A stretch of DNA of 64,000 nt from Microvirga sesbaniae (GTDB taxonomy: Bacteria > Pseudomonadota > Alphaproteobacteria > Rhizobiales > Beijerinckiaceae): positions 520,768-584,767 of the forward strand of contig NZ_JAMXFJ010000001.1 in NCBI RefSeq assembly GCF_025460805.1, in the 5' to 3' direction. Every line of letters starts with the position of its first letter. The stretch's first letter is position 1. Positions 26,562 to 33,395 of the stretch are shown here, in pieces. A program made the position numbers and the translations under genes. The notes under the pieces are model-generated. The model did not search any database and had not been told where the DNA came from. It worked only from the letters and a program-made list of their open reading frames with translations.

Positions 26562-27422
26562 ATGAGCTCCGAGCAGACGCAGACCCTTCCTCCCCAGGTG
26601 CAGGACCGGCAGCCCGGTCGCGAGACCGAAATGACCCCGCGGCCCGATTACGAGCCCCGCTACCCCGGCAGCGGCCGATTGCAGGGCAAGGTCGCGCTCG
26701 TCACCGGCGGCGACAGCGGCATCGGGCGGGCGACCGCCGTTCTCTTCGCCCGCGAGGGCGCGGACCTTGCGATCCTCTACCTGGACGAGGGCGAGGACGC
26801 GCTGGAGACCAAGCGCCTGGTCGAACGGGAAGGGCGCGCATGCCTGACGATCGCCGGCGATGTCGGCGATCCCGGCTTCTGCCACTCGGCCGTCGAGCAG
26901 GTCGTCCAGCGCTTCGGCAAGCTGGACGTCCTCGTCAACAACGCGGCCGAGCAGCATCCGAAGAAGGACATCGGCGAGATCACGCCGGATCAGATCGACC
27001 GCACCTTCCGCACCAACATCTTCGGTTATTTCTACATGGTGCAGGCAGCCATGAAGCATCTCAAGCCGGGCGCCGCGATCATCAACACCACGTCGGTGAC
27101 GGCCTATCGCGGCAGCGCCGACCTGCTCGACTACAGCGCCACCAAGGGCGCGATCGTCGCCTTCACGCGCTCCCTGGCCCAGAAGCTCGCGGGCGAGGGC
27201 ATCCGGGTCAACGGCGTGGCCCCGGGGCCCATCTGGACGCCCCTCATCCCCTCCACGTTCCCGGTCGAGAAGGTGAAGCAGTTCGGTGCCAACACACCCC
27301 TGAAGCGCCCAGGCCAGCCCAACGAGGTCGCGCCGTCCTACCTGTTCCTGGCCTGCGAGGACTCGTCCTACATCACCGGCTCGGTCCTGCACCCGAACGG
27401 CGGGGATGCGACGGAATCCTGA
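26562..27422 (+). CDS. SDR family oxidoreductase, YghA-like
   Basis: A 286-residue short-chain dehydrogenase of the glucose-dehydrogenase-like YghA/YdaD group, recognised by the proline-rich N-terminal extension (RPDYEPRYPGSGRLQGK) before the Rossmann motif TGGDSGIG at 48-55. Catalytic residues are Ser178, Tyr191 and Lys195 (DYSATKG). Members of this group are often stress-induced; Bacillus YdaD is a general stress protein. The EcfG-type promoter upstream agrees with that. The substrate is unknown. Confidence 0.9.
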   Translation: MSSEQTQTLPPQVQDRQPGRETEMTPRPDYEPRYPGSGRLQGKVALVTGGDSGIGRATAVLFAREGADLAILYLDEGEDALETKRLVEREGRACLTIAGDVGDPGFCHSAVEQVVQRFGKLDVLVNNAAEQHPKKDIGEITPDQIDRTFRTNIFGYFYMVQAAMKHLKPGAAIINTTSVTAYRGSADLLDYSATKGAIVAFTRSLAQKLAGEGIRVNGVAPGPIWTPLIPSTFPVEKVKQFGANTPLKRPGQPNEVAPSYLFLACEDSSYITGSVLHPNGGDATES

Positions 27423-27431
27423 AAAAGGGAA

Positions 27432-27459
27432 GGGCGGCTCTTTCGAGCCGCCCTTTTTT
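27432..27459. terminator. Bidirectional intrinsic terminator
   Basis: GGGCGGCTC pairs with GAGCCGCCC across TTTC, with TTTTTT on the right and AAAAA on the left. It can stop both the SDR gene (plus) and the convergent small membrane protein gene (minus). Confidence 0.9.
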
Positions 27460-27478
27460 GAAAGCACCGAAGGGCGCG

Positions 27479-27682
27479 TCAGCGTCTGCGCCGGACCCGA
27501 ACCGGGACCAGGCTCCGCTGCGGCACCGCCCCGGCGAAGAAAAGCATGACGGCGGAGAGAGACCCGCCAAGAAGGAAAAGAACTTCTGCAATTTCGACGT
27601 GAGACGCCAAACCAATCATCGCCGCCAGAGCAGTAACAATCGCAAAGATACAAGATGCACGAAGGGCAACCGAACGAGTCAT
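27479..27682 (-). CDS. Small two-helix membrane protein
   Basis: A 67-residue protein with two hydrophobic segments (about residues 8-28 and 33-52) and a basic tail ending RVRRRR, so probably an inner-membrane protein with both ends in the cytoplasm. I do not recognise a family. The start at 27682 has GGGAGAGA upstream; the open frame reaches 27781, but that would run through the promoter at 27710-27734. That promoter is of the EcfG type, placing the gene in the general stress regulon. Confidence 0.65.
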   Translation of the reverse strand: MTRSVALRASCIFAIVTALAAMIGLASHVEIAEVLFLLGGSLSAVMLFFAGAVPQRSLVPVRVRRRR

Positions 27683-27709
27683 CGACCATCTCTCCCAAGT
27701 GATCTGGAA

Positions 27710-27734
27710 AACGTATGGGCTAGGGGCAGGTTCC
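27710..27734 (-). promoter_or_regulatory. EcfG-type promoter of the small membrane protein gene
   Basis: On the minus strand GGAAC (27730-27734), a 16-base spacer and CGTT (27710-27713). The gene start at 27682 lies 28 bases downstream, giving a short leader. Confidence 0.75.
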
Positions 27735-27802
27735 ATGTGAATGAAAGCCTGCTCGATGACCTTTGAATGGCGGATGAACACAGTGGATCGTCGTTCCCGA
27801 TT

Positions 27803-27828
27803 GGAACCCTACAGTCGCGCTTGGCGTT
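27803..27828 (+). promoter_or_regulatory. EcfG-type promoter of the DUF1328 gene
   Basis: GGAAC at 27803-27807, a 17-base spacer and CGTT at 27825-27828, about 50 bases before the start codon at 27880. Confidence 0.75.
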
Positions 27829-27879
27829 GTTTGAACATCATCGGCTTGCAGTCGATTGGACATTCAGCGAGGTAACACC

Positions 27880-28053
27880 ATGCTCGGTTGGGCAGTCACT
27901 TTTCTCATCATCGCTCTGGTCGCAGCTCTCTTCGGCTTCGGCGGCATCGCCGGCACGGCCGTCGAGATCGCGAAGCTGATCTTCTTCGTCGCGATCGTTC
28001 TCTTCGCCATCTCGGCCGTGATCGGTCTGCTGCGCGGACGAAGCCCCATGTGA
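27880..28053 (+). CDS. DUF1328 small membrane protein (YtjA family)
   Basis: A 57-residue protein made of two hydrophobic helices, [20 protein letters not shown] and a second with [17 protein letters not shown]. This is the complete DUF1328/YtjA domain, which starts with MLxWA and has the conserved GGIAG turn between helices. GAGG lies upstream. The function is not known, but the family is commonly found among osmotic or general stress genes, and an EcfG-type promoter precedes it here. Confidence 0.85.
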   Translation: MLGWAVTFLIIALVAALFGFGGIAGTAVEIAKLIFFVAIVLFAISAVIGLLRGRSPM

Positions 28054-28107
28054 TTCTGGCCCCATGTGATGTCGGCCCCATGACGCCGTTGAGGCGTCGG
28101 GGTCACG

Positions 28108-28134
28108 AACGCCGCCCCGCAAGGGCGGCGTTTT
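28108..28134. terminator. Intrinsic terminator between DUF1328 and ecfG
   Basis: AACGCCGCC pairs with GGGCGGCGTT across a short loop and is followed by TTTT. It serves the plus-strand DUF1328 gene and possibly the convergent ecfG. A second hairpin, GACGCC/GGCGTC, lies just before it at 28082-28098. Confidence 0.75.
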
Positions 28135-28170
28135 CGTTGATGAGGTGACGTAAGGAAAAGAAGAGTGCGG

Positions 28171-28716
28171 TCAGCTCTGCAGCGCCGCTCTCGTCATGCT
28201 GTCGGGGCCGAGGTCTTCGATGTCCTCGACGTTCAGCAGGGACGCGAGGCGAAAGCGGGCACGGTTCACGCGGCTTTTGATCGTCCCGACGGCGCAGCCG
28301 CAGATATGCGCGGCTTCCTCGTAGGAGAAGCCGGATGCGCCGACCAGAAGCAGAGCCTCGCGCTGATCGGCCGGGAGCTTGGCGAGCGCGCTGCGGAAAT
28401 CCTCGAAATCCAGGTGCGAGCCCTGTTCGGGCTGAACCTTCAGGCGCCCCGCATAGGAGCCGTCGGGGTCCTCGACCTCACGCCGCCGCTTGCGGTATTC
28501 GGAATGGAAGAGGTTGCGGAGGATGGTGAAAAGCCAGGCATTCAGGTTCGTTCCCGGCTCGAACCGATGCAGATTGGCCAAGGCCCGAAGAAGGGTATCC
28601 TGGACGAGGTCGTCGGCCCTGTCGACCTGACCCGAGAGGGAGATGGCGAAGGCGCGAAGGCTGGGAACCGCCGCGAGAAGAGCCTCCCGTAACTCCGGTT
28701 CGGGTTCTGGGGTCAT
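28171..28716 (-). CDS. ecfG: General stress response sigma factor, EcfG type
   Basis: A 181-residue ECF sigma factor with region 2 (DLVQDTLLRALANLHRFEPG, NLNAWLFTILRNLF) and region 4 (LPADQREALLLVGASGFSYE and GTIKSRVNRAR). These spellings are characteristic of the ECF15/EcfG group. Its start overlaps the nepR stop by ATGA, the usual nepR-ecfG order, so the sigma factor and its anti-sigma factor are translationally coupled. The promoter upstream of nepR is itself of the EcfG type, implying positive autoregulation. It directs RNA polymerase to GGAAC-N16/17-CGTT promoters. Confidence 0.95.
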   Translation of the reverse strand: MTPEPEPELREALLAAVPSLRAFAISLSGQVDRADDLVQDTLLRALANLHRFEPGTNLNAWLFTILRNLFHSEYRKRRREVEDPDGSYAGRLKVQPEQGSHLDFEDFRSALAKLPADQREALLLVGASGFSYEEAAHICGCAVGTIKSRVNRARFRLASLLNVEDIEDLGPDSMTRAALQS

Positions 28717-28946
28717 TGCGACCCCTCCTTCCCCCCGTTCTTCTTGTCCAGCTGATCGAGCAGGTCCTTGAAACGGTCTGGAACGGGCTGCTGCATCAGT
28801 TCGTCATACATGGCGCGAAGTTGGTCGCCGATGCGCTTCTGGCTGCCGCTGTCGAGCTTGGGGTCGTTGGCAAGCTTATCGTTCTCGTCGTTCACGGATG
28901 CATCCAGAATGGCCCGAGCAAGCTTGTTCCCCTTATCGACCGTCAT
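28713..28946 (-). CDS. nepR: Anti-sigma factor NepR
   Basis: A 77-residue protein with the NepR core QKRIGDQLRAMYDELMQQ followed by PVPDRFKDLLDQL, which binds EcfG in unstressed cells and phosphorylated PhyR under stress. The start at 28946 is set by AGGGG eight bases upstream (CAAGGGGACTAAG-ATG). The frame is open to 29111, but that would cross the promoter. It is the first gene of the nepR-ecfG operon, divergent from phyR. Its ribosome site is complementary to the loop of the predicted small RNA at 30011-30095. Confidence 0.93.
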   Translation of the reverse strand: MTVDKGNKLARAILDASVNDENDKLANDPKLDSGSQKRIGDQLRAMYDELMQQPVPDRFKDLLDQLDKKNGGKEGSQ

Positions 28947-29022
28947 CTTAGTCCCCTTGCTATCCCATTTTTCTGAGGGATAGCCAACCTTGGCAATATC
29001 CATATATTGGTTTTCGAGCAAT

Positions 29023-29047
29023 AACGCTGGTTGCTGCGCCCGGTTCC
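29023..29047 (-). promoter_or_regulatory. EcfG-type promoter of nepR-ecfG
   Basis: On the minus strand GGAAC (29043-29047), a 16-base spacer and CGTT (29023-29026). It is placed back to back with the phyR promoter, only 6 bases apart. Confidence 0.85.
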
Positions 29048-29053
29048 ATCCAT

Positions 29054-29078
29054 GGAACTTTCGCAGCTTTGCCACGTT
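29054..29078 (+). promoter_or_regulatory. EcfG-type promoter of phyR
   Basis: GGAAC at 29054-29058, a 16-base spacer and CGTT at 29075-29078, 50 bases before the phyR start codon. This divergent arrangement is well known at phyR/nepR loci. Confidence 0.85.
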
Positions 29079-29128
29079 GAATGGTCCGTCGGTACAACGA
29101 GCCAAAAGCACAGTTTAAGGGGAAGCGA

Positions 29129-29935
29129 ATGTCGACAGCGCAGCTTGTCGTCCAGCACTTACCATATCTTCGCCGCTACGCGCGCGCTCTCACAGGCAGC
29201 CAGATGGCTGGAGACGCCTATGTGGCCGCCACCCTGGAGACCCTCGTCAGCGAGCCGGAGACCATCGGGCCTTCCGGAAACGTGAAGGTGGAGCTCTTTC
29301 AGGTCTTTACCCGAATCTGGAATTCCCTGTCGGTGAACGGACGCAGCGAGCAGATCCAGCGCGACCTGCCGGCGGAGGTCCGCCTGGGCCAGATCACCCC
29401 GCTTCCCCGACAGGCGTTCCTTCTGTCCTGCCTCGAAGGCTTCGGAGAGGAGGAGGTCGGCCAGATCCTCGACGTCGACACGAAGACCGTCCGCGAACTC
29501 GTCGACGAGGCCGGGCGGGAGCTCGCGGCCGATATGGCGACGGACATCCTCATCATCGAGGACGAGCCTCTCATCGCCATGGACCTCGAGGCCCTGGTCG
29601 AGGGCCTCGGCCATAACGTGACGGGCGTCGCCCGCACCAGGACCGAAGCCGTCAAGCTGGCTTCCGCCAAGCAGCCGGGCCTGATCCTGGCCGATATCCA
29701 GCTGGCCGACGGCAGCTCGGGGCTCGATGCGGTCAATGACCTCCTCAAGGCGTTCGAGGTTCCGGTGATCTTCATCACGGCCTATCCGGAGCGCTTCCTG
29801 ACCGGCGAGCGGCCCGAGCCCGCCTTCCTGATCGCCAAGCCGTTCCAGCCTGCGAATGTCTCGGCGGTGATCAGCCAGGCCCTGTTCTTCCAGCAGAGCG
29901 CCCGGCGCCGCGAGCCCCGCGCCGCGACGGCCTGA
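29129..29935 (+). CDS. phyR: Response regulator PhyR (anti-anti-sigma factor)
   Basis: A 268-residue protein with an N-terminal sigma-like domain (1-130; LPYLRRYARALTGSQMAGDAY is typical) and a C-terminal receiver domain. The receiver has the acidic pair Glu144-Asp145, the phospho-acceptor Asp189 (ILADIQL), Thr in FITAYP and Lys in IAKPF. When phosphorylated it binds NepR and frees EcfG. AAGGGGAAGCG precedes the ATG at 29129; an upstream ATG at 29081 lies too near the promoter. No PhyK-type histidine kinase is in the window. The ribosome site is complementary to the predicted small RNA. Confidence 0.96.
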   Translation: MSTAQLVVQHLPYLRRYARALTGSQMAGDAYVAATLETLVSEPETIGPSGNVKVELFQVFTRIWNSLSVNGRSEQIQRDLPAEVRLGQITPLPRQAFLLSCLEGFGEEEVGQILDVDTKTVRELVDEAGRELAADMATDILIIEDEPLIAMDLEALVEGLGHNVTGVARTRTEAVKLASAKQPGLILADIQLADGSSGLDAVNDLLKAFEVPVIFITAYPERFLTGERPEPAFLIAKPFQPANVSAVISQALFFQQSARRREPRAATA

Positions 29936-29966
29936 TCCTTCAGGCTGATAGGATTACCAAGTAATT

Positions 29967-29995
29967 GCCCGGCCGTTGGCCGGGCTTTTCTTTTA
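29967..29995 (+). terminator. Intrinsic terminator of phyR
   Basis: GCCCGGCC pairs with GGCCGGGC across GTT and is followed by TTTTCTTTT, 30 bases after the phyR stop. Confidence 0.9.
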
Positions 29996-30010
29996 TCATG
30001 ATGTATAGGC

Positions 30011-30095
30011 ACAAAAAAAGACGGGCTCATGAGCCCGTCTAAGGTGCCGGCCAATGCACAAGGGGAATGCGGGGAGGACCAGGAGGCCGGTACTT
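30011..30095 (-). ncRNA. Predicted stress-induced small RNA with C-rich loop
   Basis: An EcfG-type promoter on the minus strand (30100-30125) points into a gap that holds no minus-strand gene. About 80 bases downstream is a perfect terminator hairpin with seven Ts. The expected RNA starts near 30095. CCGGCC at its 5' end pairs with GGCCGG (30046-30051), closing a loop rich in UCCU, CUCCCC and UUCCCC, then comes the terminator stem. This two-stem layout with a C-rich loop resembles GsrN, the sigma-T-dependent small RNA of Caulobacter. Its 8-base UUCCCCUU and UCCCCUUG segments match the phyR and nepR ribosome sites. The transcript itself is a prediction. Confidence 0.65.
30012..30040 (-). terminator. 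Intrinsic terminator of the predicted small RNA
   Basis: A perfect palindrome, gacgggctcatgagcccgtc (30020-30039), is followed on the minus strand by seven Ts (30013-30019). There is no T run on the plus-strand side, so it is directed leftward. Confidence 0.85.
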
Positions 30096-30099
30096 TAAG

Positions 30100-30125
30100 A
30101 ACGCCCTATGGAAAACAAAGGTTCC
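30100..30125 (-). promoter_or_regulatory. EcfG-type promoter of the predicted small RNA
   Basis: On the minus strand GGAAC (30121-30125), a 17-base spacer and CGTT (30100-30103). No protein gene follows on this strand before the terminator at 30012-30040. Confidence 0.7.
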
Positions 30126-30173
30126 CAGCTTTTTCATCCCACTTTTTATTCGTCGCTTCGAGGGAATGAGGCA

Positions 30174-30198
30174 GGAACATCAAAGAAATGGTCGCGTT
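30174..30198 (+). promoter_or_regulatory. EcfG-type promoter of the exported protein gene
   Basis: GGAAC at 30174-30178, a 16-base spacer and CGTT at 30195-30198. It overlaps an upstream in-frame ATG at 30188 and so argues for the start at 30239. Confidence 0.75.
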
Positions 30199-30238
30199 GT
30201 TTTTTCGAATTGTTGAGCTGAGAGAGCAGGAGAGAGGG

Positions 30239-30760
30239 ATGTTCCGCACACCTGTAGCTTTGGTCGCGTTGGCTGGGGCTTTCTTCGTGGCCGGAAGCTT
30301 CGCCCCATCGTCCTTCACCATGTCTCCGCTTGTGCAATCCGAAGCCCTGGCTCTCGCGGCCCCGGTTCCGGTGAAAGGCGATCGGATCGCGGCGCCCGTT
30401 CCGGCGAGCAGGCCCGCGGCGGTTTCGATCGTGGAGCTGGTCGGCGTGTCCAACGCCGCCGTGATCCTGCGGGACCGGGACGGCAAGGTGCTCTACAAGT
30501 CGGATCCCCGCTCCGGCATCACGACGTTCGCCCGCGACACGGACCTGCCGGTCGTGACCCTCAAGGAGGAGGTGCCGGGCCCGGTTGCGCAGCACCCGGT
30601 CCGCCGCCAGGAGGGCAGCGAGACTCCGCAGAACCAGAGCCAGAAGCCGAAGAGCCGCAACCCCATCGGCTGCGTCGGCGACGTCTCGCCGCTTGCCCGG
30701 GCCAGCGCCAACCGGATGCCGAGCCTCTGCCTCGCCTCCCTCGAGCAGTCGCTGTCCTGA
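30239..30760 (+). CDS. Hypothetical exported protein
   Basis: A 173-residue protein with an N-terminal hydrophobic segment (TPVALVALAGAFFVAGSF) that may be a signal peptide or anchor. A proline/alanine-rich linker follows, then a short domain with VSNAAVILRDRDGKVLYKSD. The C-terminus has two cysteines (IGCVGDVSPLARASANRMPSLC) that may form a disulfide in the periplasm. No known family is recognised. The start at 30239 has GGAGAGAGGG upstream. The EcfG-type promoter places it in the general stress regulon. Confidence 0.75.
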   Translation: MFRTPVALVALAGAFFVAGSFAPSSFTMSPLVQSEALALAAPVPVKGDRIAAPVPASRPAAVSIVELVGVSNAAVILRDRDGKVLYKSDPRSGITTFARDTDLPVVTLKEEVPGPVAQHPVRRQEGSETPQNQSQKPKSRNPIGCVGDVSPLARASANRMPSLCLASLEQSLS

Positions 30761-30992
30761 TCGATTGCCGACCATCCGCTTCGCATCGGGGAAGCGGCTT
30801 CCCCGGTCGGCCGGAGCCTTTGCGCCGGAACCAATCATCGCCAAGACGGTTGCCGTTATCGGCATGGTTGATGTTGCCTGTCGCCGTGAAGGCGGCAGAG
30901 CTTCCCTGTTATCATGCAAATATTAATAAGTATTCATTTTCGAAAAGCAGACTAGAGAAGCCGATAACATTGTCTTGATCCGGTGGATAATC

Positions 30993-31017
30993 GGAACGGA
31001 CGCTGGTGCTGCGCGTT
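30993..31017 (+). promoter_or_regulatory. EcfG-type promoter of the PRC-barrel gene
   Basis: GGAAC at 30993-30997, a 16-base spacer and CGTT at 31014-31017, 61 bases before the start codon. Confidence 0.78.
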
Positions 31018-31078
31018 ACATCTCCGCGCACTTGAGTGCACAACGCGATTTTCAACGGATCCTCAGGAGAAATAAGCA

Positions 31079-31798
31079 ATGCTGAAGAAGCATATGGCAG
31101 CTTGCCTCGTCGTGACGGCTTTTGCGGCCGCGCCCGCCCTCGCACAGACTTCGTCCCCGTCGGCCCCGACCGATCGCCCGGCGGCCTCGGGCTCGGGTTC
31201 GACCACCTCGGGCTCGCCGGCCATGCAGCCAGGCGCCTCCGGATCCTCCTCGTCCACGCAGTCCACGACCACCATGGGCCAGAACAGCGCCATGCAGGGT
31301 CAGTTCATCACCAAGATGGAATCGAACCACATCATGGCGTCCGATCTGATCGGCACCAAGGTGGTCAGCGCCAACAACGAATCGATCGGCGACATCAATG
31401 ACGTGATCATGGACCGCAACGGCCAGATCATGGCCGCCGTCGTCGGCGTGGGCGGCTTCCTGGGCATCGGCGAGAAGGACGTGGCCGTTCCGTTCAAGTC
31501 GCTCGAGTTCGCGACCAGCCAGCAGGCGCAGGCCATGGACAGCAGCCGCAGCGGCGGCAACAGCGTGAACACCACGGGCTCGACGGCGACCACGGGCAAC
31601 ACGACCGCGACGGGTTCCGGAACGGCCGGCTCGACCAACACCGCGTCCAACACCTCGTCGGGCAACCAGAACCAGCCCGAGCGCGTCGTCCTCCGGATGA
31701 CGAAGGCCGAGCTCCAGGCCGCTCCGGCCTTCGATGAGGATGGCGACACCAACGCCAACCGGTCGACGACCGGCACCACGACGGCTCCGAAGCAGTAA
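31079..31798 (+). CDS. PRC-barrel domain protein, secreted
   Basis: A 239-residue protein with a clear signal peptide (cleavage after APALAQ near residue 23), a Ser/Thr/Gly-rich linker, a PRC-barrel domain at about 84-145 (ASDLIGTKVVSANNESIGDI and VVGVGGFLGIGEKDVAVPF) and a second low-complexity Thr/Ser/Gly region. A conserved VVLRMTKAELQAAPAF motif follows near the C-terminus. Such envelope PRC-barrel proteins are frequent stress-regulon members in Hyphomicrobiales. CAGGAGA lies upstream of the ATG. Confidence 0.88.
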   Translation: MLKKHMAACLVVTAFAAAPALAQTSSPSAPTDRPAASGSGSTTSGSPAMQPGASGSSSSTQSTTTMGQNSAMQGQFITKMESNHIMASDLIGTKVVSANNESIGDINDVIMDRNGQIMAAVVGVGGFLGIGEKDVAVPFKSLEFATSQQAQAMDSSRSGGNSVNTTGSTATTGNTTATGSGTAGSTNTASNTSSGNQNQPERVVLRMTKAELQAAPAFDEDGDTNANRSTTGTTTAPKQ

Positions 31799-31823
31799 CG
31801 CACCGCCGGCCCTTGCCGGAAGG

Positions 31824-31853
31824 CGGCGCCTGAGGACACTCAGGCGCCGTTTT
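31824..31853 (+). terminator. Intrinsic terminator of the PRC-barrel gene
   Basis: CGGCGCCTGAG pairs perfectly with CTCAGGCGCCG across GACA, followed by TTTT. Confidence 0.85.
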
Positions 31854-31957
31854 GCCGTGGGCGGGACCCGCTGTCGTGGCCCCTTCCGACAGGCGGGTGC
31901 AACGCATTCCCCGGCTGTCCCGGTCTCCAGCGCGGGACCAGACTTGTTGCCGCACAA

Positions 31958-31982
31958 GGAACCGAGGGTTGATGCATACGTT
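31958..31982 (+). promoter_or_regulatory. EcfG-type promoter of a small unknown gene
   Basis: GGAAC at 31958-31962, a 16-base spacer and CGTT at 31979-31982, 39 bases before the start codon at 32021. Confidence 0.72.
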
Positions 31983-32020
31983 GCCGTTCCAAGCGCCATG
32001 AGAATGCGGAGGAAACGATC

Positions 32021-32257
32021 ATGACTGCCACCAACGAACTCGACGCGGTTCTCTGCCAGGAAGAGCTTCCGGACGAATTCTCCCGGCTTGCCTCCAGCTC
32101 CTCGCCCAGGGACAAGCCGTCCGTGGCCTCCATGCTCAGCGGCATCATCCCGGTCAGCTCGCAGGACGAGGTGACCTGTCCGCTGCTGCTGCGGAGGCAT
32201 CTTGTCGTTCCCGCCTTGCCGCATGTGGTGCCGACGGCAAGCCGCCAGCATATCTGA
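32021..32257 (+). CDS. Small hypothetical protein
   Basis: A 78-residue protein of no recognised family. The N-terminal half is acidic (NELDAVLCQEELPDEFSRLA), the middle Ser-rich and the tail hydrophobic and basic. Support for a real gene comes from a strong ribosome site (GGAGG, 8 bases before the ATG) and an EcfG-type promoter just upstream. It is followed 13 bases later by another unknown gene, probably in the same transcript. Confidence 0.6.
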   Translation: MTATNELDAVLCQEELPDEFSRLASSSSPRDKPSVASMLSGIIPVSSQDEVTCPLLLRRHLVVPALPHVVPTASRQHI

Positions 32258-32270
32258 GGTTTGCTCTCCG

Positions 32271-32819
32271 ATGCTTGATGTGTGCCCCGGTTCGAACGCG
32301 CCACGGGCCGTTGCGGTCCTGCTCCATCCGAGCATCGTACCCGTCATCGACGTCTTCCGGTCGCTCGACCTCCTCGAGGATCAATATGACCTCGCTCTTC
32401 TCGACGGGCCCGAGCAGGGACTGACCGCCTATACCGGGCCCGAAGCCGCCAAGGGCATCGTCTCGGACGCCCTTCTCTTGGCCTTCGCCCTGACGCGCCA
32501 GCCCGGCGGGCCGTTCGCCTATCGGCCCGTCGGATCCCGTCATGGGAGCCTCGACGAGTTCTGCCTGCTCACCCTGATCGCCTCCTCGCGCAACCTCGGC
32601 TCCGACCTGGCGGTCGAAGCCGCGTCGCTCCTGGATGTGGCGTCGCTCGATGTCATGGGACCTCTGACGGGCGAGATCCTTCGACACATGGATGCGGGAG
32701 ACCTCGTGTTCGCGCTTCCGAGCCTTCCTGAATTCAGAGCCATGATGGGGACAGGATCCTCCGAGGAGGTTCTCGTCGAGGCTGCTCCCGGCAAGGCGGA
32801 ACGCAACCTGAGGCACTAA
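32271..32819 (+). CDS. Hypothetical protein
   Basis: A 182-residue soluble protein with mixed alpha/beta composition (AVAVLLHPSIVPVIDVFRSL, DQYDLALLDGPEQGL) and no recognised family. The sense frame has a normal amino-acid mix, whereas the long open frame on the other strand (32154-32927) is the Arg/Gly/His-rich kind typical of antisense shadows. The start at 32271 is chosen for GAGG upstream. It may share the stress promoter of the small gene before it. Its stop codon lies at the edge of a palindromic repeat. Confidence 0.6.
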   Translation: MLDVCPGSNAPRAVAVLLHPSIVPVIDVFRSLDLLEDQYDLALLDGPEQGLTAYTGPEAAKGIVSDALLLAFALTRQPGGPFAYRPVGSRHGSLDEFCLLTLIASSRNLGSDLAVEAASLLDVASLDVMGPLTGEILRHMDAGDLVFALPSLPEFRAMMGTGSSEEVLVEAAPGKAERNLRH

Positions 32820-32870
32820 AGCATCGGACGGAAAAAGGGGACCCGGTTTTCCGTCCTGACCGATGCTCCA
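32818..32870. repeat. Palindromic intergenic repeat, family A (single unit)
   Basis: GCATCGGACGGAAAA and its inverted partner TTTTCCGTCC...CGATGC flank a GGGGACCCGG centre. The unit begins at the stop codon of the preceding gene and could act as its terminator. Confidence 0.8.
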
Positions 32871-32918
32871 GGCCCGCGCCGCTCCCAGAGATGATCGAAA
32901 TGTTCTCCCGTCATGGCA

Positions 32919-33248
32919 CCCTCTCACGTCATGGCCGGGCTTGTCCCGGCCATCCCGATCGGAAGGGTGCGGCGCCCTACGGAAGCGGGATCACCGGGAC
33001 AAGCCCGGTGATGACGTGGAGAATGTGGAACGGGCCGGTGCGAACACCCTCCGCACGTCATGGCCACCCTCCGCCCTTCCTGCCCCCCTCCCACGTCATG
33101 GCCGGCCTTGTGCCGGCCATCCCGATCCGGTGGGGCGCTGCGCTTCAGACGATCGAGATCACCGGGACAAGCCCGGTGATGACGTGGTGGTGGATCGGAC
33201 AAGCCCGGTGATGACGTGGAGAGTGGGACAAGCCCGGTGATGACGACG
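32919..33248. repeat. Inverted-repeat cluster, family B
   Basis: Several copies of a mirrored unit occur: CACGTCATGGCCGGGCTTG with CCCGGCCATCCCGAT on one side, and GGGATCACCGGGACAAGCC with CGGTGATGACGTGG on the other. At least three partial copies are packed in 330 bases. Other clusters lie at 35485, 42102, 44768 and 62379. With the family A unit just before it, this fills the gap before the DMT gene. Confidence 0.8.
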
Positions 33249-33395
33249 GGGTGCCCATCCGGCCGGGCGGTCAAGACACGGTCCCGGACGATGCCTCAGC
33301 CGTCCATCTGTTCAAATCGTTCGTCTGCTGCCACGATACCATTCTTCGCTCTCCCATCTTCCGGAACCTCGAATGGCCGTCATCGGGTCTGTCGC

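Noticed and set aside
25121..27766. Plus-strand open frame of 881 codons across the permease and SDR genes
   Set aside because: Arg/Gly/His-rich frame-shifted shadow; both real genes in the other frame have full family motifs.
32919..33248. CRISPR-like array
   Set aside because: The units alternate in orientation, the spacing is irregular and there are no uniform unique spacers or cas genes. It is an interspersed inverted-repeat cluster.
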